From Mortierella alpina (taxonomy: Eukaryota; Mortierellomycota; Mortierellomycetes; Mortierellales; Mortierellaceae): a DNA stretch of 64,000 nt. The stretch spans positions 4,154,001 to 4,218,000 of the forward strand of contig JANATF010000001.1 of the NCBI GenBank assembly GCA_029449245.1. Reading direction: 5' to 3'. The notes beneath the pieces were generated by a model. The model did not search any database, had not been told where the DNA came from, and saw only the letters and a list, made by a program, of their open reading frames with translations. How positions within the stretch are numbered: the stretch's first letter is position 1; each line of letters opens with the position of its first letter. Below, piece by piece: positions 11,599-24,032 of this stretch. The translations under genes and the position numbers were made by a program.

Positions 11599-14500
11599 AT
11601 GGTAGCAACAACCGTTGATTCCCGCCTCTTGCAGAAGAGTAACTCTGCATTCCATGCACGACGCATTCAGTTCAAAGAATCCACTCGCCTGGACCTGAAA
11701 CAGGAACGTCTGAAGAAGAAGTACCGACCCGTCAACGCACCTCTCAACGGCTCTGCCGCCAACGGAGCGCCCTCAGTAGCATCCGTCTCCTACTCTGGGA
11801 ACCCGGCCGGCACTTCCTCCTCGACAGTGACCGAGGACTCTAACGGTTTCCGCCTGCCCGCAAAGATCCTGTTCAGCAAAGAGAAGGTCCAGTTAGCCTG
11901 GCCTCAGCCTCGACCCATCGGACCCGGACTGAACAATCTCGGCAACACCTGCTTCCTCAATTCTGTTCTTCAGTGCCTGACCTACACTGCGCCTCTTGCC
12001 AACCTTTTGCTCTCCAACCGGCACAGCAGTTCCTGTAAAAAAACTATTTGCTCGTCGCACAGCCCCCACGATTTTTTTTGGGCGTTGATCGGTGTCAGTC
12101 AGTAGTATGTTTTAAGCTGACCAGATCTGGTATCTGTCTACACGTAGGCAAATCTGGCACGTTCTGCATGATGTGCCTGATGGAAAAGCATGTCTCTCGC
12201 TGCTTCACGCACAGCATGAACGATGCCATTACGCCAAAAGCCATTGTTGGCAGGCTCCGGAGTAAGTGATGAAGAAATAGAGTTACAGGGCTCAATGTTG
12301 TACTGCACACTAGTATCACTGTCCTCTGACTGGCGTGATCGTTACATGGTTGCATCGCAGATATCGGAAAGCAGTTCAGGATCGGACGCCAGGAGGATTC
12401 TCATGAGTTTGCTCGTCACCTCATCGACGCTCTGCAGAAGAGCTGCCTCGCTGGATATGACAGGTATATTGAGCATTCAGCGTGTGAAAATGCCGCTCGC
12501 TGGAAGGAAAAGTTTTGTTAATATCTTATTCAAAAAAATTATTGTCACGAATTAGTAAACTCGACAACCGGATCAAGGAGACGACCGCTGTGCATCAGAT
12601 CTTTGGAGGCTACTTTCAAAGCCAAGTGAAGTGCTTGCGTTGCGGCTACGAATCCAACACCTTCGAGACCTATCTAGATGTCAGCTTGGACATCCGGGGC
12701 GCTGAGAGTGTTCAGAGAGCGTTCCGTGACTATACCAAACCAGAGACCCTGTCGAAGGATAACCAGTACAAGTGTGACAAGTAAGTGTTCGACTCTATCT
12801 CTCAACACGCGAGGCTCGCTGACAAGGAACACCACCCAGGAATACTCATCATGGCCACTTCTCTTCGGTTAACCTCCGCACAGGTGCAAGGTCCTTGTGG
12901 ATGCCAGGAAACAGATGACTATCTACGAAGCACCCAAGGTTCTCAGTGTGCATCTCAAGCGTTTCACATTCACAGGTCAAAAGATCAACCGACACGTCAA
13001 GTTTGACACCAAGCTGGAGCTCAACTCTGTCATGAGTTCAAACAGGAAGCACCCCGACCTCACTTATAGTTTATACGCCGTCCTCGTCCATGCGGGAGGA
13101 TCGTGCCACAGCGGACATTACTACTGCTATGTCAAGAGCTCCAACGGCATCTGGTACTCTATGAACGACTCACATGTAGGTGTAGCCCCAACATGAATAC
13201 GACCAATTGCTTATTAGGTATCTTATCATGACCCGGTTTTCTAACACAAGCTTTTCATTTCCACATATTTAGGTCAGCGTTGTGAGTCTTCAGACCGTAC
13301 TGAGCCAGAACGCATACATGCTATTCTACAGTCAGGACAAGAAGAGCTCCTCCTCGGTCAACGGAACCAAGGAACCCAGCGGCGCCAAGGCGAACGGCAT
13401 CAAAGCAAACGGCATGGTCAATGGCATCAAATCCGCATCATCTCTTGCCATCAAGCGGCCGAGACTGGATGACGACGAGACTGGCGACAGAGTGGATCGC
13501 CTGTCCGTGAACCGTAGCGAGAAGCGCGTCAAGGTGGGCGAGCTGGTGGCGACCAACAGCACAGAAGAGCTCTCCAAGGAAGAGAGACGACGATTGAGAA
13601 AGGAGCGCAAGAAGGCCAAAAAGCTAGAGAAGCTGAACGGCTCCTCAAAGTCTGCCACCAACGATTACGACCTCGCCACCTCATCATCTCCAGCATCTTC
13701 ATCATCCTCACTATCCACACCTTTGTCTTCTTCGTCATCATCATCATCATCATCATCAAAATCACTTTATGCGAATGGAAACTCTCCGTCCAAGAATGCA
13801 AGCCCTCTCGCTGATCTGGACGACATCTTTAATAAGGCCCTCGCCGTACCCAAATCCTCGGCCCCCAAACCAATGTCTATTTCGATCCCCAGCAAGCCTA
13901 ATGTGGACTGGACCATTTCGGATAAGGTGATCAAGTCGCCAGCGGCAGAGGAGCTCCGTCAGCTGGAGATGAAGGAGCAGCAGTCGCGTCAAAGGAACGA
14001 ATCTTCTACAGCTGGAGTTGACGACGATCGGGACGCTCAGGGAGATAAGGATGGATCAGCGGATGAGACAGAACAAGACGGATGGACTGTCAAGCCCCGG
14101 ACGGTTGTGCAAGCCATTGTGGTGTCTCACGATGAAGCCTCGGCCTCGAAGCGTGAAAAGCTGCAGGCTCTTATCCAATTGGAATCAGGAAAGAGCTCCA
14201 TCGCCAAGGATGAGATTTTGGGCGAAGCCAGACATATGCTGGGCAGCAAAGTGTCGACTTGGGAGGAGAACAACAATGAACTCACCAGGGCCCGTGAAGC
14301 TGTCCTCAAGACGCTGAAGCCCAAGCACCACCGCCCTGATGCATACGACGTGGACTATGACCGTGGAAAGGTCAAGAAGGTCAAGACCAAGTCGGACGGG
14401 GACGGATTCGGTGTCGGAGCCAAGCCCTCCAACAAGTTCCAGAAAGAACAGGATGTGCGAAACCTGGTCAAGGTAATGTTGTGTTCATGCTTTCCCCCAA

Positions 14501-14619
14501 CCGTTTGTGAAAAAGAAAAAGAAATGATACAATGGCTGAGTGTGTTGATGTCTGTATTTTAGCCCAAGTTCAAGAAACACAAGAAGGATGGTGGCAAGAA
14601 GTTGCCTAATGCCCTATAG
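11599..14619 (+). CDS. USP36/Ubp10-like ubiquitin carboxyl-terminal hydrolase
   Basis: Seven exons: 11599-12034, 12148-12261, 12361-12463, 12556-12780, 12884-13175, 13273-14472, 14563-14619 (808 aa). The peptidase C19 domain starts with the Cys box GLNNLGNTCFLNS, has a Cys-pair finger (VKCLRCGYES) and ends with the His box SCHSGHYYCYV. All catalytic positions are present. The C-terminal half is disordered, Ser-rich and strongly basic, ending KPKFKKHKKDGGKK. This basic tail and the domain order match nucleolar USP36/USP42 and yeast Ubp10, which deubiquitinate histone H2B and ribosome-biogenesis factors. Function in this organism is inferred from family. The last exon supplies only 18 residues, all in the basic tail. 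Confidence 0.85.
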
Positions 14620-14882
14620 AGTGGATACCCCTTCAAAAGGGATCCAGACGGTTGCCATTGTCGCTAGTTTTTTTTTTCTCCTTTGTGTACCCAGCATCCT
14701 TCCTTTTTTCTATCGCATCTAAATATAAATTGCCTCTGCACTGACCATGTATTTTTGTACGCGACCCGCCTGCAGGCGCAGTGTTTTAATTGAGCAGAGT
14801 ATGAACTCTGCGTGTATGGACAGCTATTTACGAATGGTTTTTGACTATTTTTGTACCACAACATGTTTCCAGAGTGCAGGAC
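14620..14882. terminator. Convergent 3' ends
   Basis: 263 bp between the deubiquitinase stop and the LRR-gene stop. A T10 run (14669-14678) and AT-rich DNA are consistent with 3' UTRs. No further gene. Confidence 0.4.
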
Positions 14883-16217
14883 TTATTCCTCTGCCATCAT
14901 CAACTCGAGCTCCTCTGTAGTCGGCGCAAGCTCCAGTAGTCTTGGTGCGAGTTCAGTGATTCTGAAAGCAATCGGATTGTCAGTGTGATATCTCTCAAAG
15001 TCCGAGACGCCCGTCAGGTAGAACTTAGTAAGGGAACCGTTCTTGCCCAAGCCATCGCCCAACCACCCGAACCAAGACGCCGCGTCATTCCATAACATCT
15101 CTTCAGGCCCCATCTTTGAAGGATTGAACTCCAAGGCGTAGTGCGTATGCTTCCAAAATGAATCCTCAGAATGGATGAGTAGTGTCTTCAGAACACTCTT
15201 CTCCTTGAGCGCTCCACAGAAGCTGTAAAAGCTCTCCGTTCCCATTGGTCCCTCGGACGTCATATAGCGAACAATGATAGACACCAGGGCGTGGAGTGAT
15301 CCTGCAACGGAGGCGGCCTTGACAAGACGCTCCACAAACTCAAAGCTAACGTGTGACACATCCAGGGCGGTGAGAGCGCTGCGCCTGGGCATCCGTGGGA
15401 TCGCAGAGAAATCAAGGCCCATATTCCCCTGAAGAGAGAGCTTGCTAATCTTGCTGCAGCAGCTGAGGACGCCCTCAAAGACCATGTTCACTTGCTCGCG
15501 GCTTAGGCTGTTGTTGCTGAGGTCGAGCTCCTGGAGGTGCTTGAGATCCTTGGCTCTGACGCAACCGTCGATAGCCTGGGCAAGACCACCACTCGTCTGG
15601 GGTGCATTGACAATCGTCAAGGTCTTGAGGTCAGCGCTCTTGACAAGACTCTTTAGTGAGTTGCTGCTCTTCTCCGATTTGAAGGACACGCCGTCCATAT
15701 GCAGGGTCTTCAGATTGGGGAGTGAAATGTCGATGGGGGCATACTCCATGATGAATGTGAATCCGGTGAGCGTGAGCATTTCCAAATTCTTGAAATTGAA
15801 GAAAACGGCGAACTCGGCCAGGATGGCAGGCTCCGCAAGGACGGAGTGGGGCTGCTGTCGGCCATGGTCGTCTTGTTGGGTAACAGAGTCCTGGACGAGA
15901 TGAATGGCAAGCTGTTGGAGACCCTTATTGCCAGCGAGGCCCTCGGCAAAATGGCGCGTGTATTGGCTGGTATTTTGGCCCTCGCTGAGGAGTTCCGCAA
16001 CACAAAGAGAGTGTATGTCGATATCGGCATGCTTGGTGGTGGTTGCGCTTTGCAGCTTTGCGGTGTGGGCTACGAACCCGGTCTTGTCGGTGAGCTCGAC
16101 CTTGGGAGGGAACTGGCCACACCCTTTCCTTCCACGAAGTCGACGACTCTGGGTAGCACAAAAAAAAAGTGGAACCTTAGTTGAGATGCCATTCTCATGG
16201 GCGCAGTGAGCAAGCAT
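14883..16217 (-). CDS. Leucine-rich-repeat (RNI-like) protein, 5' end uncertain
   Basis: A single open frame of 444 codons. From about residue 150 onward it shows ribonuclease-inhibitor-like repeats (LKTLHMDGVSF, LKHLQELDLSNNSLS, ISKLSLQGNMGLD, LTALDVSHVSF) and ends in an acidic MMAEE. No F-box is visible. The frame stays open upstream of the ATG to an acceptor-like CAACAG at 16266-16271, adding about 16 residues ending GVLFSGNASHAF. The true protein may therefore start in an exon I cannot place. Large families of such LRR proteins occur in Mortierella-type fungi. The role is unknown. Confidence 0.65.
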   Translation of the reverse strand: MLAHCAHENGISTKVPLFFCATQSRRLRGRKGCGQFPPKVELTDKTGFVAHTAKLQSATTTKHADIDIHSLCVAELLSEGQNTSQYTRHFAEGLAGNKGLQQLAIHLVQDSVTQQDDHGRQQPHSVLAEPAILAEFAVFFNFKNLEMLTLTGFTFIMEYAPIDISLPNLKTLHMDGVSFKSEKSSNSLKSLVKSADLKTLTIVNAPQTSGGLAQAIDGCVRAKDLKHLQELDLSNNSLSREQVNMVFEGVLSCCSKISKLSLQGNMGLDFSAIPRMPRRSALTALDVSHVSFEFVERLVKAASVAGSLHALVSIIVRYMTSEGPMGTESFYSFCGALKEKSVLKTLLIHSEDSFWKHTHYALEFNPSKMGPEEMLWNDAASWFGWLGDGLGKNGSLTKFYLTGVSDFERYHTDNPIAFRITELAPRLLELAPTTEELELMMAEE

Positions 16218-17136
16218 GAATGCATGTGAGGCATTACCACTGAAAAGAACTCCATCTTGAGCAGGCTGTTGGAGGGAGTGTTATGAGGAAAAGGAAGAAT
16301 GCAAATGAAGGAAGGGAGGAAGAGACAAGACAAAGAAAGAGTGGGAAAAAGAGCCGTTTTAATCCAGCACGCGCAACGGTCGAGGGATGCGGGGGCGAAT
16401 TTGAGCATGGGGCTACGCAGATCGGGTGGTGCAGCTCATTACGGTCAATTAAAGGGAGGAAAGAACAAAGGAAAGTACTCTCCATTTCATATCTCTCCCC
16501 TTTCTCGCTCTCGGTCTCATCCTCCATCTCTGCCCATATCGTTGACACCTCCTCACAGAAATAGGATCTTGAACCCCATCCAGGCCGCGTTTACGATGGT
16601 CGTTTTGCTAAAAAAAAAAAAAAAAAAAAAAGAAGCGCCTGCAAGCGATGGGAGAGTACTATTTTGGTCCGTAATCTGGATGATACAAGCTAATGAACCA
16701 GGAGGCACTCAGTGCCTGGTGCCCGAGGGCCTCAAATCTCATGGACCAAGCCATTGGATCAAGACATTGCACCAGACGTTCACGTTCGTTAGGACCAGTT
16801 GCTGCCCTTGCATGTTGTGCATGAGAGAGGCTGCTTGTGAGAGGCTGCTTGTCTGGCTGCTCATAGCAACATGGCATGCTTATGCTCTGTCTGCCTCTTG
16901 AGCCTGCCCTCCTGCCCTCCCCTCGTTGCCTCTCCTTTCGTTGCCTCTCCCTTTACAGAACCAAAACGACCCCCACATACAAGATCGGTAAGCAGAATAG
17001 TGCACGCGCTCTCTGAAATGTCCCACAGAGATGCGCATCTCCTCGTAGGACTGTTAAAATCCGCTTTTGAACGTGGGGTGCCCCATTCTTCCCTCCGCAC
17101 CCACACCACAGCTTCACCTTCCTGCTTCATCCAGCG
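16218..17136. other. Divergent intergenic region (LRR gene / ABC transporter)
   Basis: Holds CT-rich promoter-like DNA (16470-16560), an A22 homopolymer (16610-16631) and the 5' flank of the ABC transporter. An unplaced first exon of the LRR gene may lie here. No other coding evidence. Confidence 0.4.
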
Positions 17137-20100
17137 ATGTATCGCTTAATCCCCAGCGAAGAGGAGACCAGGGATGAGGAGCGCACCGAAGCTGGCTCCG
17201 TCCGCACCCACAACAGATTCATCTCCGAGACAGAGGCTGACAAACCCAAAGGCCGATTCCAATCCTTCAGACAAAAGATCAAATCCATGCTGCCTTTCGT
17301 TTTCCATTCCGACCCCTGTCCTGTTTCCTGGAGAAGCAAGGCTACTGGAGCAACCCCCGGCGCACCCGGAAACGGATTCACGATCCCAAAGAGGAACGAG
17401 GAGTATCTCCTTGACAGGGTGTTCCTGAGGCGTCTGCAGAGGCTATTGAAGGTCCTCTTTGGAAAACGCTCAAAGATCACCTGGATGTATGTAGGCATGA
17501 TTATGTTCTGCATCTTGAACGAGTTTGTCGTATACTACGTCGGCACCATCCCCTCAAGGTATTACAAGGTTCTAGGCGACAAGGACTCGTCGGGATTCTT
17601 GCGACTTTTACTTGTGTCCCTTGGCACTGTGTTCTTGGCTGGTCTCGTAAGTTGTTTACTTGTGTTTGCCTTTTTTTTCCCTCTTCCCAGTCTGCTCCCG
17701 TCGCGATCTCATCCATCTTTGTATGGCAACACGCACACGCCTATCATTTAGCTCTAACACAAATGTACTTTGGTCTACCCCTGCAATGCATGCGCGGCGG
17801 CATATTATGCAATCCTCTTGGGCGCTTTAGGGCAAGAGCATCATCTTCCTCTTTGGAAGTCTCCTTGCGCTGGAGTCGCGGAAGGCGTTGACATTGCATT
17901 TCCACCAAATATACATCCAGCCAAAGCTGTTTTATCGGATTCTGATGATACACGAGGATGAAGTGGACAATCCGTAAGTTTACGCAGCTTCACAATGTTT
18001 GCTCCCTCTGTGGATCTGCCTCTGCGAGCTTTATTTTTGTGCGTTTGTGTTTTTGACTCGACCCTTTCAATTTGTGTGGCTCGACGTTGCGTAGAGATCA
18101 ACGTATTACTCAGGATATCGACAAACTGACAGAGGCACTCAGGAAGATGACCGAAGACTTGAACATCATGCCGCTACTCATCGCGTTCTACACGTGGCAG
18201 TGTTGGGAAATGGCAGGCTATATTGGACCTCTGTGCATTTATGGCTATTTCTTGCTCAGTTGCGCTACCAGTCGTATGCTGATCAATCCGATCGTCGACT
18301 CCATCTTTTACAAAGAATCGGCTGAAGGCTACTTCAGGTATGGATTTGATCCATATTGGCTGACCTGGCGAAGTTGGTCAACTGTATCTCCATTGCTCAC
18401 ACTATTGTTATGGTTCCATAGATATCTTCATGTGCGGTTTAGGCAGTTTGCAGAATCCATCACATTTAGTAGAGGCGAGGGCGAGGCAAAAGACAGTGCG
18501 GACGCCTCTCTGGAAGTGCTGATGTTGACGCAACTCGATATCATCTACAAGGAACTTCCATTGAAGTGTAAGTGGTTTCATACTATTTTGCCTCCATGTA
18601 GTGTCACAATGCCAATGCCATACAGCTAATCTTTTTTCACACGTTGCCTCGTTTGTTTTGGTGTAGTCCTACAGCAAAGTGTGTCCTATTTCGGATCAAT
18701 CCTAAGCTATGTGATCATTGCCATCCCCATCTTCATGGGCGTATATGATGACCTTCCCTCACCAGACATATCGGCCGTGATTAGCAAGGTAGAGCCACTG
18801 AACCGCCTGGTGCATGTCAAAGTCGGCCCTTTGTTGACTCCATAGTGGCATGAAAGATCTAAACGCCCCTTTTTCATCTTTATGTGATAGATCTCGTTCG
18901 TGTCCATGTACTTGACTTTCCAATTCTCCAAGGTTATCAATTGCGGCACAGACTTTTCAGATGTCGCAGGATATACCTCTCGTTTGGGCCAGCTTCTGGA
19001 GGTGCTTGACCACCTCAACACCGAGATGGAAAACATCGCCGTTGACTTTCCTCATGAGGAGGCCGTGTCTACAGATACGTCTATTCGCTTTGAGAACGTC
19101 TCCTTTGACACTCCTTCTGGTGATGTTGTCATTACAGGTAAGCCGGACTCAGCGAGGTAGGGGTTAGTTACAGTTGTGTGTGTTGTGTACAGACATCTCA
19201 TACATCTCGCGCTTTGTTTAGACTTTACCCATCGATTCGAGCCTGGTGTCAGTACTGTGATTGTTGGGCCGAATGGTAAGAGCTATGGCACACAAGATGC
19301 GGGAAGTGGTCACCGACATGATATATCGATAAGGTTTTTGAACCCTTTTTTGTTCCACTCTGATTCATTAGGAGCGGGAAAGACTTCCCTTTTGCGAGTC
19401 ATGGGTGGGCTTTGGCCCATAACAAAAGGTAAGCAATAGTTTGCATGGCCAACAGAACTTGAACCCCCCCCCCCCCACCCTGACACTCCCGCGCATAGAG
19501 TAGGAATTTCAGCTCCTGTTACGCTTGCTGACCAATCACGACCTTTATGGTTGCTCTGAACAATATAGGACAAATCATCCTCCCTCATCGATACCGCAAA
19601 GACGTTATTTTCGTGCCACAGACGCCGTACCTGACCTATGGCACGCTCAGAGAGCAGCTTGTGTATCCCAACAAGGAGAATGCAGCAAGTGTCTCCGATG
19701 CAGATGTGCATCGAGTCTTGAAGTTGGCGCGTCTGGATCACATTGTAACCGTGGTCGATAATTTTGACACCGCGTACACACTGGATTGGAACAAGATGCT
19801 CTCGCCAGGCGAGCAGCAAAAGATGGCATTTGCGCGCCTGTTTTATGCACGACCCGTGTTTGCAGGTACGTTGGGCAGTTTGGCAAAGGTGTTGTACTTC
19901 TGAGGGAGCATTGTTGATATTTTTAAGTCGCACTAGTGCGAAGTTTCTGAACTGACGCCTATGTCGTCTTTGTCTTTGTAGTGTTGGACGAAGCCACTAG
20001 CTCGATGGACACGCCCTCGGAGATTGAGATGTTTAAGCAGTGTCGATTGCTCAACATTACATGCATTACTGTGTGCCACAACGAGGCGTTGGAACGAGAC

Positions 20101-20274
20101 CACCAACACAGGATTTACCTTGATGGGTTTGGCGGCTGGACGTGGTCGGAGGTGCAAAGAGGCGATGACGCAAGTCGCGGCGCAGCATCGACCTCGGGAG
20201 CAGGCATTGGACGGAGCCCATCGGAGGATGTGGAATCAGATACCCTGGCTGAAGGAGCGGACGGCAGCTACTGA
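17137..20274 (+). CDS. ABC half transporter, subfamily D (ABCD4-like)
   Basis: Ten exons: 17137-17646, 17831-17973, 18095-18337, 18422-18567, 18667-18788, 18891-19137, 19222-19275, 19372-19428, 19569-19865, 19982-20274 (703 aa). One transmembrane domain is followed by one nucleotide-binding domain. Walker A (GPNGAGKTSL) is split by an intron between Asn-Gly and Ala. The signature is LSPGEQQKMAFAR, Walker B is VLDEATSSMD, and the switch His lies in TVCHNEAL. The short loop after the first membrane pair and PSEIEMFK near the end fit ABCD4 better than PMP70/ALDP. In animals ABCD4 acts with LMBRD1 in lysosomal cobalamin export; other ABCD proteins import acyl-CoA into peroxisomes. Substrate and location here are open. 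The tail after the NBD is Ser/Gly-rich. Confidence 0.82.
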
Positions 20275-21152
20275 TGGAGTTTTGAAGACAGGCCATGTAT
20301 ATACAATAGTCGGACTGTGAGGTACAGTGATACTCTATGTTTTTTCTTGATAAATGCGTCGCTGTATGCGATTGACAACCGAAAGACATGAAGGAGGAGC
20401 CAGCAGGAGCCAGCAGGAGCCAGCAGTGCTAGATGGGCGATGGGGCACGCTGAGAAGACGTTGAGAAGCCGCTCCTGTGTAACTCGGTGTTGCTGAGTAC
20501 CCATGCGGAGTGTATGCGACAGAGCGTGAGAGCGAGGAGGGGGAGATCGCGAAGCCACCCCCACGCTTAGACGAGGCGTGTCAAGGGGTGCTGACCAATG
20601 GCGGTTGAGGTAGCCGACAAATATGGCAAAAATATACAAAAGGATTGCCGGATCGATGAACTTGGGGTGGACTACTGCAGGTGAGCAAAGTAGTCAACGC
20701 CAGTCGATGGGCAAGTGCACTGTGGGGTGTGCTCTACTCAAACCTGATGGTGCTTCTGCAGTGCGGATCGAGAAACGAGCAAGAGCAAGGGTTTGGGTGT
20801 GAGGGTGTGTGGGTGTACGTGGGCTGGGGGGCCACTCAGCGGGTGCGTCAGTTTGTCTGCCATTTTCGACTGCATTGCTGTCCATATTGGGATGAAGCCA
20901 AGGGCACCGCAAAAGTGTTTACTGCTGCTGTCGCATCTCCGTACAAAAGGCAAACAATCGTCATGTGTTTCTGATTCCAATCCAATTCTCGCTCCTCCTC
21001 TCACTCTCTCTCACTCTCTCACTCTCGCTCACTCTCACTCTCCCTCTCGTCCTCGCCTCCATCCGGTCGTCTTCTCCTCCATTGCCTCATCTCCTCATTC
21101 CCTTCCTTCATTCTCTTCCTCTCTCTCTGAATCCGACCCTTCTCCCCGCACG
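20275..21152. other. Intergenic, 5' flank of the zinc-finger gene
   Basis: Contains three copies of GAGCCAGCAG at 20397-20426 and a CTCACTCTCT-rich microsatellite at about 20994-21050 next to the C2H2 start. An open frame continues upstream of the chosen ATG into this repeat, but its translation is only simple sequence, so I keep the start at 21153. Confidence 0.5.
20397..20426. repeat. Three tandem copies of a 10-bp unit
   Basis: GAGCCAGCAG three times in a row, downstream of the ABC transporter stop. Confidence 0.8.
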
Positions 21153-23955
21153 ATGAATCTGTCACAGATACTGAATCCACCCGCGCCTTCATCATCGCCC
21201 CTGCCACCAGCCAGCAGCCATACCCACCGCCAGGGTAGGGCTTCGTCGCCCCCACTCCCCACTGCCGGCACCACATCCTCGCCTCTCCCCTCAACCGCAC
21301 CATCACTCGCCTCCGTCACTAATGTCATCCGGTTCGGATCCACGCCCAGCGGCTCGTCAGGAGGCTCCTCAAAGAAACATCCCAATTCCGTCTCGGTCGC
21401 CCGGCTGGAAGAGGAGACCATGACCACTAGCTCCGGTGGCAACAGCACAGCTGGCAATTATACCAACAAACTGAACCTCGCCAGCAGCAGCACCGGTGGA
21501 TCTCATCAGAAAATCAAGCCAAACGAAACCAATGCTGTTTACAGCACCCACACCTTCCGCGCCAATGGTCCGATTCAGCCTGCAAAGGAAAAGACGTCGC
21601 CCGTTCCAATTACTACAGCTACTGCCACCCTCGCTTTCACAGCAGCCAAAGCCACAGCCACAGCGACTGCAGCTACAGCTGGAGGAGGCGGAGCAGGGGC
21701 AGCAGGGTCAAGAGGAGGAACGGGCAATCAACTCGTTATGAGAAGCAACACTATGCAACCCATGCCTTCGTCCGCATCCGCCGCCAAGAAAAAGCCGCGC
21801 ATTCAGGGTAAGCTTCCGTCCTCTATGGCCCGACTATTGGGCACAGCAAAAAGTGCGCAAGCACCGCTATCAAGTTAGCACAATATTTTCGCTGTTGTGT
21901 TACTCGTAAGCAAAGCCGAAGGCAGAGGATGATCGGAGAGACTATAACATTCTGCATTTTGCGATTGTCTTGATAGGTTCGAGTACAGCTGAATCATCAA
22001 GTTTTCAAGATTCATTCCAGTCGAGTCCCTCGACCGAGCCAAGGACAACTACGGCCAAGAAAAAACTTGTCAAAAAGGCAAGCGATATCGATATCCAGCA
22101 GCACCCACTGGAGATTCGATTCGTTATGACGGAAAAGGATGGTCAGGGCAGGCTCAAGAACAGGAAGCAGCCACTGTCCCCACCACCCCAGACTCCTTCA
22201 CCATCTCAAGACACGCAAGGGGATGCTGCAATGGATCAGGAGGCGCAAGAGTCTAGTCCTACACCAGACTTTGAGAGAAATGCCGACGGAAAGTACGTTG
22301 CATTTGTTAAAAGTTGGTTCCAAACAAGCTGCCTCTGCTTTAGCGTCCTCCCGGCTGAGCCGGCCTATTGATATGGCTCGTCTTGACTTTTTCGATCTAG
22401 ATTCCGTTGCAGTTGGCCCCGATGCGGAAAAGAGTTTACAGTCGCTTCTCGGCTAACAACACATTTTCGGATTCATTCTGGCAAACCGCCCTATCTTTGT
22501 GGATACAAGGATTGCCAAAAGGCATTTCACACTGTACGTCCGTGACAGACTATATGCCATTGCCTCTGAGATTCGCAGAGGCTCTCTGGTTTGCATGACG
22601 GATGCTAACGGTTTAAGGAACTTTGACCCTCATCACGCTGCCCATAGTCGTCCTCCCTGTCTCACCATCGAGTTGTTCACACGGATCAGAGTCTACGGCC
22701 TTATGTCTGCCGCCACAACCGATGTGGAGCAACCTATACCCAATTGGCCAGATTAATCACGCACCAAAGGACAACACATAGTGGCATGATCCTCTTTATC
22801 CCACAGGAATCATCCTCGTCTTCTTCTACCTCCTCATCGCCTTCCCATCCTCAGAATCAGTTTCACCAATACGTTCCTCCCACCACCGCCACCACGCCAA
22901 CCGGATCAAATCAGGAAGCCCACACTCCGCCATCACAGTCTCCTACGCTCGCTGCTAATACCCCTGGCGCTGCTGCTACTGCTGCTGCTGCTGCTGCTAC
23001 AACTATCGCCGCTGAAGTCCCAAATTCTTATCAACAAGACGCCCCACCAGCCGCTACACCTCCAGCGGGCGACACTGCTATAGAGGATGACATCCCACTA
23101 CACGGCATGGAAGGTGCACGTTCAGAGGGACAAAGAGATGAGACAGCCACATGCACCGCAGTGGACAACGCCGAATCCCAGCAACGGACTCGACCATTAT
23201 CAACGCGTGCCTCCATGACCTCCGTTGGAAACGCTGATCCTTCCGGCCCACAAAGCCAGGACTCTCAAGGAAACCTCTCTGAAGAACAGTCAAGAAGTAC
23301 ATCTGCGCCAGAGACTGAGCGAGAGGATAGCCCAGAGGCACAACAGGATTTCGAGGAAGACGAAGAGAGCGACGAAATGCGACAGAGGAAGGAGGCAGCC
23401 CTGACAATGGCCAGTTTTCGAGATTTGGCCATGCTTCGGAATCAGCGCCAGGACGGTCAGGCGGGACCGACTGCAGCTCAACACCATGTGCATCACGCAC
23501 AGGCGCCATACCCATCTAACGGTCAACACTACTCCAATAGTGAGTATCTTCCGTCCCACCAACACCACCATCGCCACCCTTCTTCTCATCGGGAATACCC
23601 TCCCGATACTTTTCAACAGCACCATCAGCATTCCAATTCTGCTCTTCACACTAGTTCAGCGTATGGGCCTTCGGGTGGCCCACCACCGATGAATGGATTG
23701 CACACCTACGAGGCACACCCCGAGGAGGCTCATTGGAAGCATGGCCATGCAAGAGTAGGCTCGGATCAATACGAGTCGGAAGGCTACACACGTCATGGAC
23801 AGATTCAAGCAGCACCTCAGCAAGGGCAGGAATCTCTTCCGAGCGATCACCGTTATTACGACGCACGGCAAACATCCCGTCAGTATTACACCCAACCTTC
23901 TCATGGTCAGCAGCATTCTCGGCGTGGCTCTTATAGTGAGCAGAGGCCGAAGTAG
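21153..23955 (+). CDS. C2H2 zinc-finger transcription factor, three fingers
   Basis: Four exons: 21153-21807, 21977-22292, 22401-22533, 22648-23955 (803 aa). The fingers only appear after splicing. Finger 1 is CSWPRC...HFRIH and finger 2 CGYKDC...HRVVH, spanning the exon 3/4 junction. Finger 3 is CRHNRC...HQRTTH. All have C-x4-C-x12-H-x3/4-H spacing with TGEKP-like linkers ([16 protein letters not shown]). The 320 N-terminal residues are Ser/Thr/Pro/Ala-rich and the 400 C-terminal residues Gln/His/Ser-rich, so both flanks are probably disordered regulatory regions. C-x4-C fingers of this kind occur in fungal AZF1/Zap1- and TFIIIA-like proteins. Targets are unknown. Confidence 0.82.
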
Positions 23956-24032
23956 TCGATCGATCGGGCCAGATTTTGAACACAACACCCAGCACGAACA
24001 TAATTCACTCTTTTATTTACTGAACCCTTCGA

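Noticed and set aside
20793-21152. Open frame upstream of the C2H2 start, extending the protein by 120 codons
   Set aside because: It translates the CT microsatellite and promoter DNA. The ATG at 21153 begins normal protein composition.
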